Assembly (NCBI RefSeq): GCF_000214705.1 | Contig: NC_015573.1 | Location: 1,015,001 to 1,079,000, forward strand | From: Desulfofundulus kuznetsovii DSM 6115 | GTDB lineage: Bacteria > Bacillota > Desulfotomaculia > Desulfotomaculales > Desulfovirgulaceae | DNA: 64,000 bases | Reading direction: 5' to 3' | Position numbers and translations under genes: made by a program | Part shown: piece after piece, positions 19,234 to 28,361 of the stretch | Numbering within the stretch: position 1 is the first letter of the stretch | Layout of the letters: every line of letters begins with the position of its first letter | The notes under the pieces: generated by a model | Seen by the model: the letters and a program-made list of their open reading frames with translations, nothing else | Told to the model about the DNA's origin: nothing | The model's database searches: none

Positions 19234-19779
19234 CTAGAATTCCCTGGGCTTGCAAATGATTTCCTTAACCTTGGTGTCAAAGAAATGGTTGGCATGGGCA
19301 GGAAGAATTACCGCGGCGGTATCGGCACCAGTTCCTGTTCCGGCAACGGCCACTACCTCTTTGCCAGCCGGGATCAACCCGGCGTCCAGCGCCATGACGG
19401 CGATTTCCACGCACACCTTTAAACCCTGACCCAGGATGCGCAGGGTTTGGGCAATGATTTCGGCGGGGTAAACGCCGCCGAATTTGTTCCGCACCCCCCG
19501 GTCCAGCCCGCCCATGAGGTGGGTGGTGGTAAGCAGGCGTACTCCCTTGGCCGTCAGTTCTTCCCGCACGCCGGGGGGCATTTCATCTTCTCCCGGAGCG
19601 GTGAAACCCACGTGGTGGGTTACGCAGACCACATAGGGCACCTTGCCGATGAGCTTTTTGGCCGTTTCCCCGCTGCAGGAGGCCACTACGATGTGGTCAA
19701 TGGATAATTCCCGCGCCCTCTTTACCGCCAGGGCAATAGTCTCGTCGGTATTAACAGGACCTTTTTGGGACCAGTACAT
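19234..19779 (-). CDS. Stand-alone pyruvate kinase C-terminal (alpha/beta) domain protein
   Basis: The protein (181 aa) resembles the C-terminal regulatory domain of pyruvate kinase: TDETIALAVKRARELSIDHIVVASCSGETA matches the domain start, and HHVGFTAPGEDEM follows. No catalytic barrel is present. Such orphan PK_C proteins are known in clostridia and archaea with no assigned reaction. It lies upstream of fbp on the same strand, which hints at a gluconeogenic regulatory role (inference). RBS AAGGAGGTAAGAG precedes ATG. Confidence 0.8.
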   Translation of the reverse strand: MYWSQKGPVNTDETIALAVKRARELSIDHIVVASCSGETAKKLIGKVPYVVCVTHHVGFTAPGEDEMPPGVREELTAKGVRLLTTTHLMGGLDRGVRNKFGGVYPAEIIAQTLRILGQGLKVCVEIAVMALDAGLIPAGKEVVAVAGTGTGADTAAVILPAHANHFFDTKVKEIICKPREF

Positions 19780-19947
19780 TCTCTTACCTCCTTAAGTATA
19801 TGCTTGACTACCTTCCCTATTTTAGCCCAATGGACCTGCTTTTGACAAGTAAAGGGTTGGAGTATAATCATTTATATGTACTTTTTGGCCTAGCCATGTT
19901 GGGTAGAGGCAAAAAATTACTTTTAATGTTAAAGGCCAGGTGAACTT

Positions 19948-20169
19948 ATGAGCCGCCTTAGCTTTGTCAAAATCAGGCAGATCTTTCCCCGGCCGGTGGT
20001 ACTGGTCGATAAAATGGACCACAAGACCATTTATCTCAACTACATCACCAGCGGAAACGTGCAGCGGGCCATGCTTCCGATCGTTATGCCCGACGACCGG
20101 TCGGCCATAGAGGCGGCGCTGGCGAGCCTGGTTGCAGGGGAGACCGTGGAGCACTTGCAGGGGCCTTGA
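19948..20169 (+). CDS. Hypothetical protein, 73 aa
   Basis: Starts with ATG behind CCAGGTG. The N-terminus (SFVKIRQIFPRPVV) is followed by an alternating charged region. The family is not recognised. Its stop overlaps the TTG of the next small ORF (TTGA), which suggests coupled translation or one gene split by a frameshift. Confidence 0.55.
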   Translation: MSRLSFVKIRQIFPRPVVLVDKMDHKTIYLNYITSGNVQRAMLPIVMPDDRSAIEAALASLVAGETVEHLQGP

Positions 20170-20315
20170 TCAAAAACAATCTTGAACTGGAGTACCTGTG
20201 GGTTACCGAAAACCTGGCCAGGGAGCTGAGCCAGAGGACGGATATTGAGGTTGTTGGACCGCCGGCTCCCCTGATTTTTCGCGAAGGTAATCTCGTTCTT
20301 GAGGATGATCATTAG
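20166..20315 (+). CDS. Hypothetical protein, 49 aa, overlapping the previous ORF
   Basis: TTG start overlaps the preceding stop by four bases. The product is acidic with a proline turn (DIEVVGPPAPLIFREGN). It has no separate strong ribosome site, so it depends on coupling or is the displaced C-terminus of the 73-aa frame. Function is unknown. Confidence 0.4.
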   Translation: MIKNNLELEYLWVTENLARELSQRTDIEVVGPPAPLIFREGNLVLEDDH

Positions 20316-20464
20316 CCATAACCATTCTGGCCACCATGCTACTCACCAAATAAATAGAAGTACGGCCGCGGGGCCGTGAAATTAATTTGCTGCGGAAAAA
20401 TGATAAAGAATATTTTGCCAGGGACGTTGTATTAGTATAGAATGGTGAAAAGGAGTGGTGAAGC

Positions 20465-20836
20465 TTGAAAGTAACAATTAGATCAGGAAACTTTTCCTGG
20501 CCCGCCTTAATTTACGACACCCCGACGGGACGCTTAATCCAGGAAGCCCTACCCATAAAGGGTAGAGCCAACCGTTGGGGAGAGGAAATTTACTTTTCCA
20601 TTCCGGTAAACGCTCCGCTGGAAGGGGGAGCCTCTGATCTGGTGTCCAGGGGGGATCTTGGCTACTGGCCGGCGGGAAATGCATTTTGTATTTTTTTCGG
20701 ACCGACTCCAATCAGCGAGGGGGAAGAGATCCGGGCAGCTAGCCCGGTGAACGTCTTTGGGCGCATCGAGGGCGACCTTGAGGATTTGCGTCAAGTGAAG
20801 GACGGCGCAGAGGTCATAATTGAAAAAAATAATTAG
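20465..20836 (+). CDS. Cyclophilin-like domain protein (TM1367/DUF369 type)
   Basis: The protein (123 aa) has the pattern of the small cyclophilin-fold family: TAxx DTPTGRLIQEALPIKGRANRWGEEIYFSIP, then GDLGYWPAGNAFCIFFGPTPIS and a C-terminal NVFGRIEG. The biochemical role is unknown. TTG at 20465 follows AAGGAGTGGTGAAGC. It stands alone between the small ORFs and a hydrolase gene. Confidence 0.82.
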   Translation: MKVTIRSGNFSWPALIYDTPTGRLIQEALPIKGRANRWGEEIYFSIPVNAPLEGGASDLVSRGDLGYWPAGNAFCIFFGPTPISEGEEIRAASPVNVFGRIEGDLEDLRQVKDGAEVIIEKNN

Positions 20837-20919
20837 GGTTTCCCCTCGTTTTGGTCAAGCCTCAGGAGGCCGTTTTGTTTTTTTGCAGGTATTTTCGTGT
20901 GTATAGGGAAGTGACCCAT

Positions 20920-21558
20920 ATGAGAAAAATACAAATTGATCTGCCTAGTTCCGGTCTGGTCCTGGAAGCCTGCCTAGACCTGCCGCCTGTTCCTGGTCCC
21001 TTTCCCGGGGTAGTGCTATGTCACCCCCATCCCCTTTACGGTGGCAATATGAATAACAACGTCATCCTCGCCGTTAGCCGGGCTTTGAGCAGTAATGGAA
21101 TAGCCAGCCTGCGTTTCAACTTTCGCGGTGTGGGCCGCAGCCAGGGTTGCTTTGATAACGGAATCGGGGAACGGGAAGACGCGCAGGCGGCCCTTTTATT
21201 GCTCGCAAACCAGGAAGAAATCGACTCGTCCCGGATCGGCATCATGGGTTATTCCTTCGGGGGGATGGTGGCCCTGGCAGTTGGTGACACCAATGATGTA
21301 GTTCGGGCTATCGCGGCCGTTTCCCCAGTTATCCCTGCCAACGTGCTCAAGAAATGCACCAAACCAAAGTTGATTGTTACTGGGGCGGAAGATAATATAA
21401 TTCCCCCTTCCTCGGTCTTAAAGGAAACTGCTGGTATGGCCGAACCAAAGATTATTGAATTGATTCCCGGGGTTGATCACTTCTGGTGGGGATACGAAGC
21501 GAAGGTTGGGAATATAGTAGCCGGCTTTTTCGCCCATGTTTTAGCTTTTGGGCGATAA
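20920..21558 (+). CDS. Alpha/beta hydrolase (dienelactone hydrolase-like)
   Basis: The protein (212 aa) shows the hydrolase fold with HPHPLYGGNMNN near the N-terminus, the FNFRGVGRSQG block, and the nucleophile elbow GYSFGG (Ser). A late Asp (GAEDNIIPP) and His (GVDHFWWG) complete the triad. The ATG at 20920 is preferred to an upstream in-frame start. Substrate is unknown. Confidence 0.85.
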   Translation: MRKIQIDLPSSGLVLEACLDLPPVPGPFPGVVLCHPHPLYGGNMNNNVILAVSRALSSNGIASLRFNFRGVGRSQGCFDNGIGEREDAQAALLLLANQEEIDSSRIGIMGYSFGGMVALAVGDTNDVVRAIAAVSPVIPANVLKKCTKPKLIVTGAEDNIIPPSSVLKETAGMAEPKIIELIPGVDHFWWGYEAKVGNIVAGFFAHVLAFGR

Positions 21559-21608
21559 AGGGTGGTACTACTTTTTAAAAAAATAATTATCTTAAGGAGG
21601 TTCCCAGA

Positions 21609-22166
21609 ATGAAAAAAGTTCAAAAGCCTTCCACAGCTTTGTTTCCCGTACCCAGCGTTTTAGTTACCACCATTTCCGAGGGACGGCCCAACATTATCAC
21701 TCTGGCGTGGGTGGGTACTGTTTGCTCGTCGCCGCCCATGTTAAGCGTAAGTTTGCGTCCGCAAACTTACTCCCACGGTATTTTAACTAAAGCCAGGGAG
21801 TTTGTCCTGAACATTCCCGGAGCTGATCGGGTAAAGGAAATGGACCTGTGCGGGATGGTTTCCGGCCGGGATGAGGACAAATTTGCCCTGACCGGGTTCA
21901 CTCCCCAGCCGGCTGTCAAAGTACAGGCTCCCCTGATTGCCGAGTGCCCGGTTAACATCGAGTGCCGCGTGAATCAAATCATTTCCCTCGGATCACACGA
22001 CATGTTTATAAGCGAAATTCTGGCCGTGCATGTAGACGAGGCGGTGCTGGATGAAAAAGGGCGTATAGATGTGCAGAAAATGGAACCGGTGGCCTTTGTG
22101 GCCGGACAGTACTGGGCAGTGACCAGGCATCTGGCTGATATGGGTTTCGCCAGGCCTAAAAAATGA
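21609..22166 (+). CDS. Flavin reductase-like / flavoredoxin family protein
   Basis: The protein (185 aa) follows the flavin reductase-like FMN-binding fold: PVPSVLVTTISEGRPNIITLAWVGTVCSSPPMLSVSLRPQTYSHG near the N-terminus and the EFVLNIPGADRVKEMDLCG block. It binds FMN and may carry electrons in sulfate reducers (flavoredoxin). A strong AAGGAGG site precedes ATG. Its stop overlaps the start of a small ORF by four bases. Confidence 0.87.
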   Translation: MKKVQKPSTALFPVPSVLVTTISEGRPNIITLAWVGTVCSSPPMLSVSLRPQTYSHGILTKAREFVLNIPGADRVKEMDLCGMVSGRDEDKFALTGFTPQPAVKVQAPLIAECPVNIECRVNQIISLGSHDMFISEILAVHVDEAVLDEKGRIDVQKMEPVAFVAGQYWAVTRHLADMGFARPKK

Positions 22167-22339
22167 AAGTGTCCATGGAGCAGAACACTAAGGAATTGCT
22201 GGCAAAGTTAAAGGAAATAGCGCAAATGGCGGCGCCGGTTATTTCGGGGTGGCAGATCTCGGTTCTGCAACCGGGTTTATTCGCGAGCAGGGAGGAGGTA
22301 GAAAACAGCTTCTTCCCTTGTAATAATTATCCCAAATAG
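22163..22339 (+). CDS. Hypothetical protein, 58 aa, coupled to the flavoredoxin gene
   Basis: ATGA overlap with the preceding stop. The peptide is helical at first (EQNTKELLAKLKEIAQMA) with a hydrophobic centre. No family is recognised. It ends about 50 bp before the IS607-type resolvase gene, so its 3' end may be altered by the insertion. Confidence 0.4.
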   Translation: MKVSMEQNTKELLAKLKEIAQMAAPVISGWQISVLQPGLFASREEVENSFFPCNNYPK

Positions 22340-22389
22340 GCATTGCCAACCAACACCATCTGATATAAATTAATATCAGGCGGTGTTTT

Positions 22390-23046
22390 ATGAAACTTTA
22401 CACAATAAGCGAGTTTGCCGAAAAACTTGGCGTCAGCGTATCAACGCTCCGCGCTTGGGATAAAGAGGGCAAGTTGGTTGCTTTACGTACACCAACCAAC
22501 AAGCGAAGGTATACTGAAGAGATGCTCTACCGGGCACTGGGCATAAAGAACCGCCAGGAGCCAAAGAAAATCGTTTTATACGCCCGGGTGTCATCAGCCG
22601 GCCGGAAACCGGACCTGGAAAACCAGCTTAAGTATCTGAAGGATTTTGCCGCCGGCAAGGGGCTGACCGTGGACGAAATACTTGCCGACGTCGGCTCCGC
22701 CCTCAATTATAAGCGCAAGAATTTCCTGAAGCTGTGCGGCATGGTCACCCGGGGAGAAGTCAAAACTGTTATCGTTGCCCACAAGGACCGTCTGGTGCGG
22801 TTCGGCTTTGAATTTTTTGAAGACCTGTTTGCCAAGTTCGGCTGCGAAATACTGGTGGTCAACAAAGCCGAAGACATGTCCCCGGCCCGGGAGCTGACGG
22901 AAGACCTGATCAGCATCGTCCAGCACTTCGCGGCCGGGTTGTACGGCCAGAGGACATATAAGGCGCGAAAGCTCACCAGAACCGTCCGGGAGGCGCTGAA
23001 AGATGCAGCAGACAGTAAGACAGAAGAGCCTGCCGCTGAACAATGA
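22390..23046 (+). CDS. tnpA: IS607-family serine recombinase TnpA
   Basis: The protein (218 aa) has a MerR-like N-terminal helix-turn-helix (YTISEFAEKLGVSVSTLRAWD) followed by a small serine resolvase domain. The catalytic Ser lies in YARVSSAG, with supporting Arg in KDRLVRFGF. It catalyses strand exchange for IS607 elements. The frame is intact, so the enzyme could still act. It overlaps tnpB by 44 bases. Confidence 0.92.
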   Translation: MKLYTISEFAEKLGVSVSTLRAWDKEGKLVALRTPTNKRRYTEEMLYRALGIKNRQEPKKIVLYARVSSAGRKPDLENQLKYLKDFAAGKGLTVDEILADVGSALNYKRKNFLKLCGMVTRGEVKTVIVAHKDRLVRFGFEFFEDLFAKFGCEILVVNKAEDMSPARELTEDLISIVQHFAAGLYGQRTYKARKLTRTVREALKDAADSKTEEPAAEQ

Positions 23047-23485
23047 GAAGTGGGCCAGGATAACTGAAACTGCCGAAGCATATGCCCGGCAGAAGGACGC
23101 CTTCCTGGTGGAGTACGGGCATGTAAAATACCTGCACTATCTGGGCGAAAAGCGCAAGCTGCGGGACGAACTGGTTTCCGCCGGTTTCGTCAGTCCCTTT
23201 GGCCTGCAGGCCCGGCAGTGGAAGCTGGCGCTGGAAGATGCTCTTTACACCCTGGAGAGGCAGTGGGAGGCCGCCGTTGCCGAAGTCAAAGAGTACCTTT
23301 ACCGCCACGAAGGGCTGACCGATGAAGAAAAGCACTACGCCTTCTGGTTGCTCTACAGGCACGTGAAGCACGGTCGCGACTGGAAACGCATCCGGGCGGT
23401 CTTCACCGGTGAAGATATTGTCAGCGAAGAGATCTCCGACGGAACGTGCGCTGGCTGGCAGTGGCGCACGCGAAGCGGGCTTTAA
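23003..23485 (+). pseudogene. tnpB: TnpB (IS607/OrfB type), truncated after the N-terminal region
   Basis: The 160-aa frame carries a TnpB N-terminus (KYLHYLGEKRKLRDELVSAGF, FGLQARQWKLALEDAL, EEKHYAFWLLYR) up to about residue 150 (VSEEIS), then ends in ~12 unrelated residues. The RuvC-like DED nuclease core and zinc finger are absent. A full TnpB is ~400 aa. The deletion joins directly to the noncoding right-end segment. Confidence 0.8.
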
Positions 23486-23494
23486 CAATGAGGT

Positions 23495-23765
23495 TTCCTT
23501 TGGGAGATTGAGCACTGCCGGGTAGCCGTGCACTGGGGTGTACGGGAAACGGCATTCCGGTCGGCCAAACCGTCCCTGTCCTTCAGGTGGGAGCCTTTAG
23601 GCGATAAGACCACCCCGCCGTTTGGAAGCCGTCAGGCTGGATAAAGACGGTGGGCCTGTGAGTCTGCCGGATGACGTACCGGTTTGGCGGTGACTGTTTC
23701 GGGCGGGACTCCAGAAGCCCGTGGTCGCCTGCCCCGTCAGCCGGGCAGGTGGGGGTAGCCGGCCT
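23495..23765 (+). ncRNA. Putative omega (reRNA) scaffold region of the IS607 right end
   Basis: The ~270 bases after the truncated tnpB are GC-rich and hairpin-rich (GCACTGCC / GGTAGCCGTGC, CAGGTGGG, GCCTGCCCCGTCAGCCGGGCAGG). They end in GAAGCCCGTGG-type sequence such as is seen at the 3' ends of TnpB loci, where the guide RNA scaffold is encoded. The assignment is by context and general appearance. An RNA fold and comparison with intact relatives would decide. Confidence 0.4.
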
Positions 23766-23810
23766 CTCGGAGAGCGTGAACTGCTTTTGCTGTCACTTTT
23801 ATCGCTACTT

Positions 23811-24021
23811 GATAGAAGTTGATAGCAAAAATGAAACAGATATACCAGCTTCCTTTCCCACGGCCGTATCGGTGGGCATAGCGATGCCCGCGGGCTTGGT
23901 GGAGATGTTGGCCGTGGCCAGTACTGTTCCCGGCGTTCTGGTAACCTACGACCGCTGCGTGTACCATGTATGCAACTTGATGCTGGATCAGCTATCTGGT
24001 GTGGCTTTAGAGAACATTTGA
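23811..24021 (+). pseudogene. Possible C-terminal remnant of a RidA-like protein
   Basis: The frame reads FPTAVSVGIAMPAGLVEMLAVAS, resembling the RidA pattern P-T-x-V-G-V-x-x-L-P-x-G-x-x-VE-x-x-A near its C-terminus. No start or N-terminal half is visible, and 25 unrelated residues follow. This is a weak by-eye match. Confidence 0.25.
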
Positions 24022-24045
24022 CTTTTAAGTTAAATTGTTATTCTG

Positions 24046-24107
<62 letters not shown>

Positions 24108-24310
24108 AGGAAAACAAGGAAATATGTCGAATAAGCTCAAATCAAACGTTTTAAAGAACAAAATTTTCCTGGGGCACCCCCTGTGATTGAGAAATGACCC
24201 TTGGGGCAAGGAATAAAAGAGAAAAGCATCAATTAACGTTTGCAATAATAAAATCAAAATTTGTCCTGACAGGGTTCAATGTAACCGGACCCCCCCTTGT
24301 GTGCGTGCTA

Positions 24311-24331
24311 GGGGGGGGGGGGGGGGGGGGG
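24311..24331 (+). repeat. Homopolymer run: 21 G
   Basis: A second uninterrupted G tract only ~200 bp after the T/G tract, in the same gene-free segment. Length as printed could differ from the true sequence. Confidence 0.9.
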
Positions 24332-24437
24332 TAGAGTCACCTCCTAACCTAATAACAATCCATACACCTGCGACGAAGGGTTTTCTCTTTATTTTCTCTT
24401 CGCTCCTTAATGTTTTCTGTGCCCCGCAAAAAGTTTT

Positions 24438-24487
24438 AGCAGGTACAGGTGGTATCTTCTGATTACCACCTGTACCTGCTTTTTTCT
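24438..24487 (+). terminator. Strong hairpin terminator in the gene-free stretch
   Basis: Near-perfect 17-bp arms (AGCAGGTACAGGTGGTA / TACCACCTGTACCTGCT) and a T6 run. No gene is recognised upstream, so it may be a relic or end a noncoding transcript. From 24022 to 24898 I see no credible protein gene beyond this hairpin and the two homopolymer tracts. Confidence 0.85.
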
Positions 24488-24898
24488 TGGCAGGAAGCAA
24501 ATAACAATAAACCCACAAGCATACAGGGACATAAGAAAAAATACGTACCTTGACAACTCCATATCGTTGATTTATGGGTGGCAACCGGGACGTTGATTGC
24601 CCCCAAGGAAGCTGCCACAAAATCCTTCTATTACTTCGGGCTCTGGTTTTTCTAGCTGAGAGTCAATAAACCGATGGACAGGGTGGCTGAAGAAGCAAAA
24701 AGGTTATAAAACGGCAGCGGTGGATTATGGCGGTGATTTTATGTTTTGGGAGAGGAGGTGGGGGATATGTTTGCCGGGTGAAATGGGGGTGTTGTTAATC
24801 CGGTCAAACCTGGTCGAGCTCTGGAGATCAAAGAGCATTAAAAAAGTTTTGCGTGTGTAAAAGGTATATGAAGAAAAAATTTAAGGAGGTATTGTTTA

Positions 24899-26836
24899 AT
24901 GGTTGAGGAGAGAAAGTTGGCACCGATGCCCGTAAGGCCAGAGGAGCAGAAAACCGAGAGCAAAGCAGATTTTGACGCAAAGAAGGTTGAGCAAAAGAAA
25001 CTGGAAGCTCAGCGCAGGCAGGCCAGAACCTTCGCCAAACAGCAGCAGATAGCCGAGCGCATTGCCGCAGCCACCGAAGAGCTTTCCTCCGGAGTGGAAG
25101 AAGCTACTGGAGCGGTGGAGGAGCTGCGCTCGGCCATGGAGCAGATAGCCAGCAGGGCCGAGGAGGCCGGCAGCGCCACTCAAGAGTCACTTGCCGCTAT
25201 CAATCAGATTGAAAAAAGCGCAAGAAAGGCAGCGGAAAATGCCGCCGCGGCTTTAGACCGGGGAAAAGCCATCCAGCTGCTGGTAAAAGAAGTCAGCTCC
25301 GATATTGAGAAGCTTGCGGAAGGCGTTAATCTGGCTGCCGCCAAAAATGAGGAATCGGCCAGGCTGGTGGCCGAACTGGAAAAGCTGGCGGAAAACATTG
25401 GCAGTATTGTCCGCACCGTGGTTAAAATTGCCGACCAGACCAACCTGCTGGCCCTTAATGCGGCCATTGAAGCGGCCCGGGCCGGAGATCACGGCAAGGG
25501 GTTTGCCGTGGTGGCGGACGAGGTGAGAACTCTGGCGGAAACCTCGGAGAAGGCGGCCAACGACATCCGCGAACTGATCGCGGCCATCCAGCAGGATGTG
25601 AAAGTGGTGGCCGATGCCATTAACCAGGCCGCCACCAGCGCCCGGCAGGAGGCAGAAAAGGGTAGAGCGATTACTGATGGCCTGGCAAATATTAGAGACG
25701 CTATGGAGGAAGTGGTGACGGCAGCAGGGCAGATTAACAATCTTTCCCAGGAGTCCATGCGCAGCATTCAGCTCTTCCAGCAAGGGGCGAGTGAAATAGC
25801 CAAGACGGCAGAGGAGCAGTCCGGCGGGGCAGAGGAAGCCTTAAAAGCTGTAGAACAACAGGCCAAAGCTTTAAGTGATATCAGCACCTCAGCAAGCGAG
25901 CTGGCCGAAATGGCCGAAGGCATCAAGAGGTCCACCGACGTTTCCAAATCGGCAGAAGGCCTGGCCGCTGCAGCAGAGGAGCTTTCGGCGGCTATTGAGG
26001 AATCTACCCGGTCTGCCCAGGAAATCATGGCGGCCCTGGACCAGATTTCCAAGGGAGCGCAAGCCCAGGCCAGGGCGGCGGAAGAGTCTGCCGGCGCCGC
26101 CGCCCAGATAGAAAGCGGGACCAGATTCATCAGTGAACAGGCCGGTGCTTCCCTCCAGAAGGTTGAGGCTCTGTCTGAAATCCTGGCCCGCAACAAAGTT
26201 AACGTGGACGAATTGATCAGGGGGATTTCCCTTGCCCTGGAGGCTAACATAGAAAATGTCAAGAAAGTCAAAGCTCTGGAAGAGAGGGCAAGGCAGATTG
26301 ACAAGATAGTAGATACAATTGTTACTGTAGGCATCCAGACCAATATGCTGGCGGTCAGCGGGGCCATTGAGGCGGCACGGGCCGGCGAATACGGCAAAGG
26401 GTTCGCCGTGGTCGCTTCCGACATCCGCAACCTGGCTCAGGAAAGCGCCCGTAACGCCGATCAGATCAAGGACCAGGTGAAGGGCATCCAGGGCCAGGTA
26501 AACGTGGTGTTAAAGGACATTGAAGAGATAGGGGAAGCGACGAGGCAGGAGGTAGAAAAAGCGAAAAAGACCACCGAAGATCTGGTACGCATCGAAGAGG
26601 ACATGAAAGCTGTTTTAGGTGGCACCAGGGAAATCAATGAGAATGCGGCCCAGATTGCCGCAGCCGTTGAGCAGGCCAGAAAAGCGGTAGATCAGATTGC
26701 CCAGGCGGCCCAGGAAGCAGCTTCGGCTTCCGAACAGGCTGCGACCGCCAGCAGGCAGCAGGCCCAGGGAATGCAGGAACTGTCCAGGGCCATCGAAGAG
26801 ATAGCCGCGCTGGCAGACGAACTGCAGCAGCTGTAA
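24899..26836 (+). CDS. Soluble chemoreceptor with two tandem MCP signalling domains
   Basis: The protein (645 aa) has no transmembrane helix or sensor domain. It is almost entirely coiled coil and contains two hairpin tips: [20 protein letters not shown] at ~180 and a diverged [20 protein letters not shown] at ~480, each followed by GKGFAVVA. Receptors normally have one tip that contacts CheA and CheW. The protein is cytoplasmic and first in the chemosensory operon, with TAAGGAGG before ATG. The N-terminal 60 residues are charged and may bind a partner. The second tip has Ser-Gly replacing Asn-Ala, so it may be a weaker CheA/CheW contact (inference). Confidence 0.93.
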   Translation: MVEERKLAPMPVRPEEQKTESKADFDAKKVEQKKLEAQRRQARTFAKQQQIAERIAAATEELSSGVEEATGAVEELRSAMEQIASRAEEAGSATQESLAAINQIEKSARKAAENAAAALDRGKAIQLLVKEVSSDIEKLAEGVNLAAAKNEESARLVAELEKLAENIGSIVRTVVKIADQTNLLALNAAIEAARAGDHGKGFAVVADEVRTLAETSEKAANDIRELIAAIQQDVKVVADAINQAATSARQEAEKGRAITDGLANIRDAMEEVVTAAGQINNLSQESMRSIQLFQQGASEIAKTAEEQSGGAEEALKAVEQQAKALSDISTSASELAEMAEGIKRSTDVSKSAEGLAAAAEELSAAIEESTRSAQEIMAALDQISKGAQAQARAAEESAGAAAQIESGTRFISEQAGASLQKVEALSEILARNKVNVDELIRGISLALEANIENVKKVKALEERARQIDKIVDTIVTVGIQTNMLAVSGAIEAARAGEYGKGFAVVASDIRNLAQESARNADQIKDQVKGIQGQVNVVLKDIEEIGEATRQEVEKAKKTTEDLVRIEEDMKAVLGGTREINENAAQIAAAVEQARKAVDQIAQAAQEAASASEQAATASRQQAQGMQELSRAIEEIAALADELQQL

Positions 26837-26855
26837 CGGCAGGGAGGGATGGTTC

Positions 26856-28361
26856 GTGCAGTACGTTGTCTTTTCCGTGGGCAGTGAAGCTTACGGCGTA
26901 GAAATCGAGTACGTCCAGGAAATAATCCGGGTCCCGGGGATGGTGAAGGTTCCCCGGACCCCGCCCTATCTGGAAGGGCTGGCCAACCTGCGGGGGAATA
27001 TCCTCACCGTAGTGAACACAAGCGTCAGGTTTGGTTTGGAGAAGCAGCCCTTAAGCGATGCCAGCAGAGTTATCGTCCTGGACGACGGCCGCAAGCGGCT
27101 GGGCTTCATCGTGGACAAGGTATCCGAGGTGGTAAACATAGCCGCCGACGAAATAGAAGAAGTCAAAAAAGAGGAAACCAGGGCAGAGTTTCTCAAGGGC
27201 ATAGCCAGGCTGGCGGCGGGTGAACGCCTGGTGATGGTATTAGATCCGGCCCATCTTATGAAGACCGAGGAAACCCGGGACCGGGTCACGGGTGCCGTTG
27301 AATCTCTGGGGCTTGCCCGAGCGGAGGAGAAAAAGAAAGAAGAGAAAGAAGAAAAAGTTCAGCTCGTCAGCTTCCGGGTCGGGGAGGAAGAATACGGGGT
27401 TGACATCGGGATGGTGCAGGAAATCGTTCGCCTGCCGGAGACAATTAACCGGGTGCCCGACGCTCCCGCGTACCTTCTCGGAATTATAACCCTGCGGAAC
27501 CACGTCCTGCCGGTGGTCAGCCTGCGCTCCCTTTTTCAACTAAAAGATAAGGAAATGGATGACCGGGCGCGCATAGTAGTAGTGAACCTTTGCGACCAGC
27601 AAAAGAGGAATTTCTCCGTGGGCCTGGTGGTCGACGCGGTAACGGAGGTGCTCCGCATTTCCAGGGCGCTTATTGACCCCGTACCGGTCCTGTTGCGCAC
27701 CGGGGGCGGAGAAGGAATAAGCGGGGTGTGCAAGATAGCGGAAGGAAAACGGCTGGTATACGTGCTGGACCCGGCTGGTTCCCTCGCCTTGGGCGACCTC
27801 CTGAAAGTGGGCGGAGCAGTAGACAGTGAAGAAGAAGAGGAGGAGGTGGTCAGCATGGATGAACAGGAAGAACAGCTGGTGACTTTTAAGCTGGGTAAGG
27901 AAGAATTTGCCGCGGGCATCTCCGAGGTTCGGGAGATCATCAGGGTTCCGGATATAGTGGCCGTACCCAAAGCTCCGCATTTTGTAGAGGGAGTGATTAA
28001 CCTCCGCGGAACCATCATCCCCATCATCGACCTTCGGAAAAGATTTGGGATGGAAGAAAGCGCCAGGGACGAGCATACGAGGGTCGTGGTGGTGGAGATA
28101 GATGGGCTTTTGACCGGCCTTGTCGTTGATTCGGCGCGGGAAGTGCTGAAGGTTTCCCGGCTGGCCATCGAAGCGACGCCGGATCTCTTGACCGGTTCGG
28201 TGGACACCCGTTTTATCAGGGGGATAGCGAAAGCCGGGGAAGGTGAGCGGCTGATTATCGTGTTGGACATGAAGGAAGTCCTCTCCTTTAAAGAAAAGGA
28301 GGAGCTGGTGGACTTTGGGCGGAGCGTGGAAATCGCAGAGGATCCGGGTATTGATAGCTGA
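26856..28361 (+). CDS. cheW: Triple-domain CheW coupling protein
   Basis: The 501-aa protein holds three CheW/SH3-like domains in a row (~1-145, ~165-310, ~340-490). Each carries the strand-rich pattern (F)xxGxExYGVxIxxVQEI and a hydrophobic NLRGxIxP-type motif. The first and second linkers are highly charged (EEKKKEEKEE; SEEEEEEE). CheW bridges receptors to CheA; three fused domains could organise hexagonal CheA-free rings. GTG start behind AGGGAGG. Its end overlaps cheB by 47 bases. Confidence 0.93.
   Translation: MQYVVFSVGSEAYGVEIEYVQEIIRVPGMVKVPRTPPYLEGLANLRGNILTVVNTSVRFGLEKQPLSDASRVIVLDDGRKRLGFIVDKVSEVVNIAADEIEEVKKEETRAEFLKGIARLAAGERLVMVLDPAHLMKTEETRDRVTGAVESLGLARAEEKKKEEKEEKVQLVSFRVGEEEYGVDIGMVQEIVRLPETINRVPDAPAYLLGIITLRNHVLPVVSLRSLFQLKDKEMDDRARIVVVNLCDQQKRNFSVGLVVDAVTEVLRISRALIDPVPVLLRTGGGEGISGVCKIAEGKRLVYVLDPAGSLALGDLLKVGGAVDSEEEEEEVVSMDEQEEQLVTFKLGKEEFAAGISEVREIIRVPDIVAVPKAPHFVEGVINLRGTIIPIIDLRKRFGMEESARDEHTRVVVVEIDGLLTGLVVDSAREVLKVSRLAIEATPDLLTGSVDTRFIRGIAKAGEGERLIIVLDMKEVLSFKEKEELVDFGRSVEIAEDPGIDS

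Larger units (their letters stand above)
22345..23765 (+). mobile_element. Decayed IS607-family element
   Basis: The element holds a serine-recombinase TnpA, a TnpB cut after ~155 residues, and a right-end noncoding segment. An inverted repeat (CACC-N-TGATAT / ATATCA-N-GGTG, ~22358-22385) lies just before tnpA. Element borders are approximate because IS607 elements lack terminal inverted repeats. Confidence 0.7.

Noticed and set aside
23003-23485. TldR-type (nuclease-dead TnpB repressor) interpretation
   Set aside because: Known TldRs keep most of the TnpB length; this frame stops after the N-terminal region.
23671-24021. Full 116-aa ORF over the IS607 right end
   Set aside because: Its first half overlaps the structured right-end sequence and reads as noise; only the last ~65 residues look protein-like.
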